Shown one piece after another: positions 1 to 7,389 of a DNA stretch of 21,164 nt. A program made the position numbers and the translations under genes. The stretch comes from Acidobacteriota bacterium (GTDB lineage: Bacteria; Acidobacteriota; Terriglobia; Acidiferrales; UBA7541), in NCBI GenBank assembly GCA_003224195.1, contig QHYP01000181.1, forward strand, positions 1 through 21,164, written 5' to 3'. The notes below the pieces were generated by a model, which saw only the letters and a program-made list of their open reading frames with translations, did no database searches and was not told the DNA's origin. The stretch's first letter is position 1. Each line of letters opens with the position of its first letter.

Positions 1-530
1 GTTGCTGTCGCCGTAGTTTTTGCTCTTATCGTCCGCCTTCACCGTCGCCGGGCGCTGGTTCACCGTCAAGGTGCCGTTGCTCGGAGTGATGCTGTAGTTG
101 GGGTTGGAACCAAGCGTCACGCTGATCGGATACGGACCAACGCTGGAGAACTGCGTCGCCGTGGTCGCCAGCGTATAGTTCAGCGTGTCCCCGTTCACCG
201 TCCCGGTGACCGTGGCGGTCAGCGCCGGGTTGCTGTCGCCGTAGTTTTTGCTCTTATCGTCCGCCTTCACCGTCGCCGGGCGCTGGTTCACCGTCAAGGT
301 GCCGTTGCTCGGAGTGATGCTGTAGTTGGGGTTGGAACCAAGCGTCACACTGATCGGATACGGACCAACGCTAGAGAACTGCGTCGCCGTGGTTGCCAGC
401 GTATAGTTCAGCGTGTCCCCGTTCACCGTGCCCGTGACCGTGGCGGTCAGCGCCGGGTTGCTGTCGCCGTAGTTTTTGCTCTTATCGTCCACCTTCACCG
501 TCGCCGGGCGCTGGTTCACCGTCAAGGTGC
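1..530 (-). repeat. 228-bp tandem repeats encoding identical 76-residue MBG units
   Basis: Copy 1 (1-228) and copy 2 (229-456) differ at five bases by eye. A partial third copy (457-530) diverges after about 530. In the coding frame all five differences between the two full copies are silent. The third copy has one Ala to Val change. The repeat is cut by the window edge, so the total copy number is unknown. Confidence 0.93.
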
Positions 531-3500
531 TGTTCACGTACTTGAGGTTGTAGTTTGCGAGCCCGGTGCCCACTGCCGCGCTGGGCACGATGCTATACGG
601 CGAGCCCCCCACCGTGGCCGTGGCCGCCGCGCCTGCGCTGGTCAGCGTCACGCTGGTCACTGTGTCGCTGTTCTTCAGCCCGCTGGTGGTGAACTCCGTC
701 CCGGCGAACGTCACCGTATCACCGTAGTTCTTGCTGGTGCTGTTGGCCGTGATGGTTAGATCGATGGCGCTCACCGTCAGCGCGCCCTTCTTCTTGATGA
801 TGTTGTAGTTCGAGGCGCTGCCGGAGCTGAAGCTGACCGCGTCCACCGTGATGTCATAGGGACCTGACACGGCTGCCGTCGCCGACAGGCCCGTTGCGCT
901 GCCGTAGGTGACGTTCACCGCGTCCGGGGTCACCAGCCCTGTGACCATCCCGCTGAACGGAGCATCCGGGCTGGTCGCGCCGTACGTCTTGGTGTCGTTC
1001 GCCGGCTGGATGGTTAGATCCTTCGGGTTCACCGTCTGGCCGCCGCTCAGCGCCCCGCTGCTATCGAGGAAGATGCCGCTGTGCGCAAAACTGGCCGAAA
1101 CGGTGTGGGGAGCGCCGTTTGTCGCCGTTAGCGACGAAGTGCTGTAGGTCGCGCAGAAGCTGTTCGCCGGGGAGCCACCTGGGCAGGTCGCGTTCGTCCC
1201 TGGCAAGGATCCGCCCCCGTCAATCGAGAAGTTGATTGTTCCCGTGGGAGTGGTGGTGCCGCTGTTCGGGCTGACCGCAGCCGTGAAGGTGACGGACTGG
1301 CCATAGGTCGAGGGATTGGCAGAGGAGCTGACGGCCGTGGTCGTCGCCACGGACTTGTTGACCGTGTAAACGGGACCAGGGATGGTCAGAGGGACAAACG
1401 GCGTAACGGTTCCGTTCAGCGGGATGTTGTTGGTGTCCACGGTGATGTCCGCGTCGTCGTGGTATTTGACTTGGATGGTGCCGTTGCCACTGCCGGTATT
1501 TACCGTCACCGTATAGACGGTGTTGTCCGCGGTAGTCACGCTGATAATTGAGGCTCCAGAGACGCCAGACACGGCCAGCGCAAAGTCCGCGGCGTCCACA
1601 CCAAGCACCGGCTGGCTGAATGTCGCGGTGAAATTGATGGTGGCCGGGGTGATTCCATTAAGGTCTTGGTTCGTTGTCGTCATCGAGACTGTGGGAAACT
1701 TTATCTTGTACGTTACGATGGCGGCGGCCCAGGGCGCGGACTTATTGTCCGACCCGCTTGCTGCATACGTGCCAGTTGCATTAGCCACCCTATAGGTCGG
1801 CTGGATTGAGAGGACAGCGTCCGCCTGCGCGAAACCCGAAGGCACAGCCTGGAAGCTCTGGCCGAAAGAGCTGTACGTCACACCATTGCTGAGGACTCCC
1901 AGTGCGCCGACGAGGACGTCATCCGGTTGAAGCGTAGTGACGCTGCCCGAATTGGGGGCAGTGTTGTTCCCGCTGGCCGCGGTGGATTGATCTTCGGGAG
2001 ACGCCGAGACCAACCCGTTGACGGAAAGGAACGAAACGGCTTTGGCCGTTGGTGTTGGAGATGGGAAGTTGACCGCAATGGTGCCACTCGATAGCGCATG
2101 TGTGACGGGGGCCGAGAAGACGAGGGTCCGGATGTTCCCCGGATTGGTTACGTCTATATCGTTCGTATACGTGTTGCCCGCGCTGTCGCCAACGGTAACG
2201 TTCGAAGTCGTCGCCTGCATGGCGACAGTCACGATGATCGTATTCATCTGGCTTGGGTTACTTCCGACTGAGACCGATGCGGTTTGCGTGACGGTGGCCG
2301 CCCCCTTGTCGTCGGTTTGTGTTCCGATTGTCGCCGGCGCGATTGCGCCGGGTACCGTAAGGACCAGGCCGCCGGAAGCTGGTGAAACATTTCCGATCGA
2401 ATCTGTCGCGGTGGCGGTGATGCTGTGGGTTCCAGCGGTCGTACCGATGTTGAAGCTAATGGAGTAGGGGCAGGTGGGGCTGCAGGTGCCAACAATTTGG
2501 TTGCCTACCTGGGTGAGACCATCGAAAACCTTAACCGTGTCGCTGGAATCCGTGGAATCCACTGTGCCCGTCACTGTGATGTTGGTGTTCTGCTGAACGA
2601 CACCATCCGGGTCCGCCGTAGTGAGCGCCGGCGTGGACGGCGAAGTCGGCTGCGGCAGTACCGTGAGCGTGAAGCTCTGCGTGAAAGAGCCCACCGCGTT
2701 GGCGGCCGTGAAGGAGATGTTGTAGGTGCCGTTTGTGTTCGCCGCTGGAGTACCGCTCAGTGTGCCCGTGCCGTTGCCGTTATCCACATATGTCACGCCG
2801 GTGGGTAGGTTGTCGGGGCTCGCGCTCTCGCTCAGCGTCATTGGCAGGGAACCCGTGGTCATCACTGTAAAGCAGTTAAGAGAGGTAAGGTTGTTGCCCG
2901 TGCAGTTCACGGCTCCGCCGACTCCAAACCTGTTGGTGCTGCTGGCGCTGGTAATATTCGGCAGTGTGTCCACGGTCTGGGTTATCGCCGAGGACGTACT
3001 AGAGTTGTAATTACTGTCGCTGCTGGATACAGCCGTGATCGAGTCACTGCCCACGGCGAGCGCGGTGGTGGTGCAGGTGGCTGTGTCCGGCGAGCCCTGG
3101 TTGAGCGTCTGAGTGCCGCAGTTGACTGTTCCCGTGGGGGTGCCCGAGCCAAGCGAGTTCACAGTGACCGTCGCCGTGAAGGTGAGCGACGCTCCGAATG
3201 GGGAGGGGTTCGTCCCGCTGGTCAGCGCCACCGTTGTCGTCGTACTGGCCTTGTTCACTGTCTGGCTCGCGGTTCCGCTGCTGGTGTTGAAGTTCAAATC
3301 CCCGAGGTAGCACGCCAGTATCGTGTACGAAGTGCCGCTTGCATTTAGAGAGGAAGTGGTTGCGGTCGCAGTATCGGGGTTGCTTTGATTCAGCGAACTC
3401 GTGCCGATGAGCGTGCTGGTTCCCAACGAGGCGCACGTTGCCCCGCTGGCCCTGACGTAAAAGCCTACGCTGCCTGTCGGCGTTCCTGTGCTGTTCGCGC

Positions 3501-6198
3501 TGCTATCTGCAACCGTTGCTGTAAAGGTGACCGACTGGCCGAAGACGGAGGTACTGGCGGAGGAACTAACCGTGGTGCTGGTATTGGCCTTGTTCACCGT
3601 CTGAGTGAAATTTGCTGAGGCGCTGGTGCTAAAGTTTGTGTCGCCGCTGTACATCGCTGTGACCGTGTGAGTACCCTGTGAAAGCGAGGCGGTGGCGCCG
3701 CTCGTCGCGGTGCCGCCAGACAACGTGACGGGCGATCCAAAATTACTGCCGTCGATCACGAACTGGACAGTTCCTGTCCGTGTGCCGGAACCGGGCGCAA
3801 CTGCGTTGACCGTCGCCGTGAATGTCACAGATTGGCCGAACACGGACGGATTGGTTGAGGCGGTGACCGCGGTGGTGGTCGAGGCCTGATTGACTGTCTG
3901 GCCGCCGGAGAGGGAGCGGCTGCTGCTCGCATAGCTGGTCCGGTCTGAGTAATTGGCCTCGATGGTGTGGGACCCGACCGAGAGCGTAGTAGTCGCGCCG
4001 CTGATGGCGGTGCCGCCACTGACCGAGACCGCCGAGCCAAAATTTACCCCATCGATAAGAAACTGGACCGTTCCCGTGTTGACCGCTGCGGTGCTCGGCG
4101 CCACTCCGCTCACCGTGGCGGTAAACGTTACAGACTGGCCGAAGACGGACGGATTCGCCGAGGAACTGACCGACATAGTGGTCGAGGCTTGATTCACCGT
4201 CTGCGTTAGCGCCGACGATGTGCTGCCGCTGAAGGCGCTGTCTCCGCCGTAGACTGCCGTGATGGAGTGCGAGCCGGGAGCGAGGCTCACCGGGGTAAGG
4301 GTAGCAGTTCCGCCCGACAGTGTGCTGGTCCCGAGCGTGGTCGAACCATCCTTGAACGTCACCGTCCCGGTCGCGCTGCTCGGAGAAACCGCGGCGGTGA
4401 ACGTCACCGGCTGGCCGAACACTGAAGGATTGACCGACGAAGAGACTGTGGTGCTAGTGCTCGCCAGGAAGGTAACCGTTTCCGTTCCCGAGTTGTTGCC
4501 GCCTGTTGTGACTGTGCAGGTTGTTGTACTGCTGCAGTTGCCGCCGGACCATCCCGACACACTTTGACTCCAGTTGGCATTCGTGCTGCCCGTGAACGTG
4601 ACCGACTGGCCGTTGGTGATGCCGAGGCTGCACGTGCCGGACTTCGTACTGCCGTTCCATGAGCAGTTGACCCCGGCTGGGCTGCTTGTCACCGTTCCGC
4701 TGGTGCTCCCTGAAAAGTCGAGCGTGACCGTGTCTGTACCCGCATCGGTAAAAGACGTCTGCGCCTGGAGCCCGGACACACTGCCTACCGCCGTCAGGTA
4801 AAAGAGAACGTTGATGTCGTGAGTGTCGGTGCCGAACGAGCTGTTGGAAATATTTCCGCTGGCGTCGGCAGTGACTGAATAAGGCCCGTGAGTATCGATG
4901 AGGGGCGACTCGACGAGCGTCAGGGTGACGGTTTCGCCGGGCTTCCAGCCGGAGCCGGTGATGGTGACCGTGGTACCCGGCGCGTAATCGGCCTTATCGG
5001 TTTTCACGGTGGCAAAGCCGTAGAGTTCCGTACTGGCGAGCGCGTTTGGCGGCGTGGCGGCGTCTTTGCCGCCCGCCACGAGAAGCAGGCCGTCATTCTG
5101 GCTGCTGGGCTGATTGTTGCTGAGCGCGCTGCCGGTTGCGCCCGTGCGGGCCGTGCCTATCGCGCCGGTGGGCTGGAAGACACCCGCCTGACCACCGCCA
5201 GCCCACGGAACGAAGAGCTCCGCCGAAGCTATCGCCGCCCCGTTCGAGCTTCCGCCCACGATTAGGACGTTGCTGTTATGAGGAAGCAGGAACGCCTGGT
5301 GGCCGCTCCGCGCGGTAATCATCGGCGAAGCCGAAACTGTAAACGCTGTCGCGCCCGCGTCAAGAATTTCCGCCGAACCCAAGTCCACGGAACTCGTGCT
5401 GCCGTCCGGGTTGGTAACCGTGCCGTTGCCGCCCGCGATCAGCACGCGGCCGTCGAGCAGGGTGGTGGCGCTTGGCCCCTGCCGGGGCGTCGAGAGTTTA
5501 GGACCGGCTAAGGTTGTACCCGCGACGGGATCAAAGATGTCCGAGGTGGCCAGAATATTATTGTTCGTGTCCGCGCCGCCGGCCATGAGCACCCGGCCAT
5601 CGGCGAGGACGGCTGAGGCGTGATTCTTTCTGGAGGAGGAAAGCGTCCCGGCGAAGCTGCAGGCGTTCGCAGAGGGGTCGAAAATCTCGACCGTTGAGCT
5701 GACCGTGCCCGAAGAACCTTGGCCGCCGGCGATCAACACGCGTCCGTCCGAGAGTAGCGCGGCGGTCGCGCCCGAGCGCGCTTCCATCATGCCTCCGGGG
5801 ACGCTCGTCCAAGTATTTGCGATGGAGTCGTAGACCTCTGCAGAGTTGCTCACTCCCCCGCCGGTCGTCGTTCCGCCCGCCACCAACACACGCCCGTCTT
5901 GGAGCACGACGGAAATATGACTGCTCCGGGACACGGCCATTGGTGGGGCTGCCGAGACGGTACCGTCGCCGCCGACGAAATCTGCTGTCGCGGTGGGGCC
6001 TGCGCCGGTGTCGCCGCCGGTGACCAGGACGCGGCCGTCCCGGAGGCGGAGAGCGGACGCGCCGACGCGAGATTGGACCATAGCTCCGCCCGGCACCCAC
6101 GTTCCGGTCGGCACTTGGAGCACGGCAGCCTTCACGAGTAGTGCGAGGGAAACCAGGCCCAGAAAGAGGGACAACGAAACTCCATTGGTACGTCGCAT
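1..6198 (-). CDS. Giant exported Kelch / Ig-like / MBG repeat protein (3' end outside window)
   Basis: One frame stays open for 2066 codons from ATG 6198 to the window edge. The start is fixed by AGGGAGG (6208-6214) 9 bases upstream. Residues 1-25 form a signal peptide (MRRT, then a Leu/Val-rich core). Residues about 30-390 carry seven motifs of the type DGRVLVAGG spaced about 50 residues apart, as in a Kelch/galactose-oxidase-like propeller. From about 393 (TDKADYAPGTTVTITGSGW) come Ig-like domains: about five Big_3-type units with NPSVFGQSVTFTATV cores (about 575-1060), a He_PIG-like unit ending GTLSGTPAANTNGTYN (about 1080-1180), further beta-rich units, and another Big_3-type unit. MBG domains with K-x-YGD motifs run from about 1720 to the edge. 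Seen: domain order and open frame. Inferred: extracellular adhesin or matrix role; the anchoring or secretion signal may lie in the missing C-terminus. No enzymatic function is claimed. Confidence 0.9.
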   Translation of the reverse strand, partial: MRRTNGVSLSLFLGLVSLALLVKAAVLQVPTGTWVPGGAMVQSRVGASALRLRDGRVLVTGGDTGAGPTATADFVGGDGTVSAAPPMAVSRSSHISVVLQDGRVLVAGGTTTGGGVSNSAEVYDSIANTWTSVPGGMMEARSGATAALLSDGRVLIAGGQGSSGTVSSTVEIFDPSANACSFAGTLSSSRKNHASAVLADGRVLMAGGADTNNNILATSDIFDPVAGTTLAGPKLSTPRQGPSATTLLDGRVLIAGGNGTVTNPDGSTSSVDLGSAEILDAGATAFTVSASPMITARSGHQAFLLPHNSNVLIVGGSSNGAAIASAELFVPWAGGGQAGVFQPTGAIGTARTGATGSALSNNQPSSQNDGLLLVAGGKDAATPPNALASTELYGFATVKTDKADYAPGTTVTITGSGWKPGETVTLTLVESPLIDTHGPYSVTADASGNISNSSFGTDTHDINVLFYLTAVGSVSGLQAQTSFTDAGTDTVTLDFSGSTSGTVTSSPAGVNCSWNGSTKSGTCSLGITNGQSVTFTGSTNANWSQSVSGWSGGNCSSTTTCTVTTGGNNSGTETVTFLASTSTTVSSSVNPSVFGQPVTFTAAVSPSSATGTVTFKDGSTTLGTSTLSGGTATLTPVSLAPGSHSITAVYGGDSAFSGSTSSALTQTVNQASTTMSVSSSANPSVFGQSVTFTATVSGVAPSTAAVNTGTVQFLIDGVNFGSAVSVSGGTAISGATTTLSVGSHTIEANYSDRTSYASSSRSLSGGQTVNQASTTTAVTASTNPSVFGQSVTFTATVNAVAPGSGTRTGTVQFVIDGSNFGSPVTLSGGTATSGATASLSQGTHTVTAMYSGDTNFSTSASANFTQTVNKANTSTTVSSSASTSVFGQSVTFTATVADSSANSTGTPTGSVGFYVRASGATCASLGTSTLIGTSSLNQSNPDTATATTSSLNASGTSYTILACYLGDLNFNTSSGTASQTVNKASTTTTVALTSGTNPSPFGASLTFTATVTVNSLGSGTPTGTVNCGTQTLNQGSPDTATCTTTALAVGSDSITAVSSSDSNYNSSTSSAITQTVDTLPNITSASSTNRFGVGGAVNCTGNNLTSLNCFTVMTTGSLPMTLSESASPDNLPTGVTYVDNGNGTGTLSGTPAANTNGTYNISFTAANAVGSFTQSFTLTVLPQPTSPSTPALTTADPDGVVQQNTNITVTGTVDSTDSSDTVKVFDGLTQVGNQIVGTCSPTCPYSISFNIGTTAGTHSITATATDSIGNVSPASGGLVLTVPGAIAPATIGTQTDDKGAATVTQTASVSVGSNPSQMNTIIVTVAMQATTSNVTVGDSAGNTYTNDIDVTNPGNIRTLVFSAPVTHALSSGTIAVNFPSPTPTAKAVSFLSVNGLVSASPEDQSTAASGNNTAPNSGSVTTLQPDDVLVGALGVLSNGVTYSSFGQSFQAVPSGFAQADAVLSIQPTYRVANATGTYAASGSDNKSAPWAAAIVTYKIKFPTVSMTTTNQDLNGITPATINFTATFSQPVLGVDAADFALAVSGVSGASIISVTTADNTVYTVTVNTGSGNGTIQVKYHDDADITVDTNNIPLNGTVTPFVPLTIPGPVYTVNKSVATTTAVSSSANPSTYGQSVTFTAAVSPNSGTTTPTGTINFSIDGGGSLPGTNATCPGGSPANSFCATYSTSSLTATNGAPHTVSASFAHSGIFLDSSGALSGGQTVNPKDLTIQPANDTKTYGATSPDAPFSGMVTGLVTPDAVNVTYGSATGLSATAAVSGPYDITVDAVSFSSGSASNYNIIKKKGALTVSAIDLTITANSTSKNYGDTVTFAGTEFTTSGLKNSDTVTSVTLTSAGAAATATVGGSPYSIVPSAAVGTGLANYNLKYVNSTLTVNQRPATVKVDDKSKNYGDSNPALTATVTGTVNGDTLNYTLATTATQFSSVGPYPISVTLGSNPNYSITPSNGTLTVNQRPATVKADDKSKNYGDSNPALTATVTGTVNGDTLNYTLATTATQFSSVGPYPISVTLGSNPNYSITPSNGTLTVNQRPATVKADDKSKNYGDSN

Positions 6199-6398
6199 CA
6201 GACAGAACCTCCCTGCGCGGCAGGCTTCATGAGTAGTTTTCGAATAATTCTGTGGAGACGTGCGGACGCGGCAGGGGCAGAACTTCAACTCTTGGGCCGA
6301 CCTGCAGACATACACCCAGCTCCGACATACATCAACTGGTAATCTGCGGGGGGACGCTGAAATCTACTGCTATTGAGTGCATTTCCAAGACCAGAGGA

Positions 6399-6416
6399 GG
6401 GGCGGGGAACCGCCCC
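6399..6416. repeat. GC-rich hairpin with 4-base loop
   Basis: ggggcgg / ccgcccc form a perfect 7-bp stem around ggaa (ttcc on the minus strand). No T-tract follows on either strand, so it is not a classical intrinsic terminator. It lies about 200 bases upstream of the Kelch-protein start. Confidence 0.35.
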
Positions 6417-6989
6417 CTATGTCATTGATCCGCAATTAGTTGTTTTCGCTTTGGAATGCACGCGAGTTACAAGAAGTGAGAAGATGGGGCAAACGGGAAA
6501 ATCTTAGGTCCTATAGGAGGAAAGTTTTCGCAGGAGAAATCTGCTGCCCGAATACGGAATCTTCATGGCCCGGTTTTGACCGAATCACGCAACAGAATCT
6601 TCCTGGGCTACGCGCTCTGGGCCCACCAAAGGACCGGGCCGAAGAGCTGTGCCGAAGAACTGAGCAAGTGATCAGGGATATCGAAACCAGGATTTGCTCT
6701 GAGGCCGATACCTGACAACCCACAGTGTCAGCGCGGAGGCATGCGAAAAAAGAAACAAGACAGGTTATGTATGATACCAACACCGCCCGCATCTCGAGGT
6801 ACGCCGGCAGAACGAGATTCTGTCTATTAAGGCATCTCGGTTCTGGACCACGAGCAGCAATCGGCTTCAACGGTTCGATTATAGAGTTAGAACTGAAGCT
6901 GTGCACCGACCGCTAGTCGTGCCTCTTCGTAGACTGTTCGGGAGAGCGAATTTCCACGCAACAGCCACGCGTTTCGCGAATCCGGGCTA

Positions 6990-7003
6990 CTGTTCGAGAA
7001 CAG
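6990..7003. repeat. Short inverted repeat CTGTTC-GA-GAACAG
   Basis: Six-base arms around a 2-base centre, 22 bases past the stop of the small membrane-protein gene. It loosely resembles LexA-type boxes, but the spacing (CTGT-N6-ACAG) does not match the proteobacterial CTGT-N8-ACAG site. Function is unassigned. Confidence 0.3.
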
Positions 7004-7024
7004 AATCGAGATCTTACCGGTCCC

Positions 7025-7135
7025 TCATGGGAGGGGCTTGCGTTTTGAGGCCATCTTTTTGCGGCGCCACACAATGATAGCAACGATCACGACAAACAGA
7101 ACACCCGCGATGATGCGGATCGTAATCGGATCCAT
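7025..7135 (-). CDS. Small single-span membrane protein, 36 aa
   Basis: Begins MDPITIRIIAG and has one hydrophobic segment (about residues 5-23, rich in Ile and Val). It ends in a strongly basic tail (WRRKK...SKRK). The predicted topology by the positive-inside rule is N-out, C-in. The start at 7135 is chosen because TTAAGGAG sits 9 bases upstream, an unusually good ribosome binding site for this window. A longer in-frame extension to 7276 exists but has no comparable signal. It follows the TadG-TonB gene on the same strand after about 250 bases, so it is probably transcribed separately or at the operon tail. The family is not recognised. The translation signal and amphipathic layout make a real gene likely, but function is unknown. 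Confidence 0.68.
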   Translation of the reverse strand: MDPITIRIIAGVLFVVIVAIIVWRRKKMASKRKPLP

Positions 7136-7389
7136 GGATGCACTCTCCTTAAAGCGTATGCGGCATGGGTTGCGCAACGGCTTCTGCCGCGTATTCCAGA
7201 ACTGGGCCCTGCCTTTGAACCGTATGAGCGACACAAAAATACGTTGAAAACCGGCAAGCAGCAAGAGGAAAACCAAATGATCGAAGACAATTGTGTAACA
7301 TCAGTTCCATTCCTACGGCGGGGCGATTTGAAGCTGACCGGCCCCGGCCAACACGGCAATACTCAGAGCTCGATGTCCTGTTTATCATT
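7136..7389. other. Intergenic gap between the tadG-tonB fusion and the small membrane-protein gene
   Basis: No supported gene and no clear intrinsic terminator after the stop at 7390. A weak promoter candidate is listed separately. Confidence 0.5.
7236..7264 (-). promoter_or_regulatory. Weak sigma70-like promoter candidate for the small membrane-protein gene
   Basis: TTGCTG (7264-7259), 17 bases, then TATTTT (7241-7236), read on the minus strand. It would give a leader of about 100 bases before ATG 7135. The match is partial and such matches occur by chance. Confidence 0.22.

Larger units (their letters stand above)
6199..7024. other. Intergenic stretch with no convincing gene
   Basis: Between the Kelch-protein gene and the small membrane-protein gene I find no supported gene. 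Open frames exist on both strands but lack a well-placed ribosome binding site, and their codon use does not show the GC-rich third positions of the neighbouring genes. Close to the Kelch start there is a short hairpin (6212-6224, arms cctgc/gcagg) overlapping the Shine-Dalgarno side. This could affect translation start but is weak. The stretch presumably holds the promoter of the Kelch-protein gene, which I could not place. Confidence 0.55.

Noticed and set aside
1..530. CRISPR array
   Set aside because: The repeats are contiguous 228-base coding units without spacers.
6440..6715. Plus-strand open frame of 91 codons with TTG start and a charged helical C-terminus (AEELCRRTEQVIRDIETRI)
   Set aside because: No ribosome binding site, third-position base use unlike neighbouring genes, and no family resemblance; could at most be a remnant.
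6741..6830. 29-codon plus-strand frame after GGAGG (MRKKKQDRL...)
   Set aside because: The GGAGG is only one base from the ATG, too close for normal initiation, and the peptide shows no structure.
6511..6906. Minus-strand open frame of 131 codons overlapping the above
   Set aside because: No ribosome binding site and no recognisable domain; antisense to another equally weak frame.
6990..7003. LexA box
   Set aside because: The spacing between half sites does not match known LexA consensus types, and no SOS gene is adjacent.
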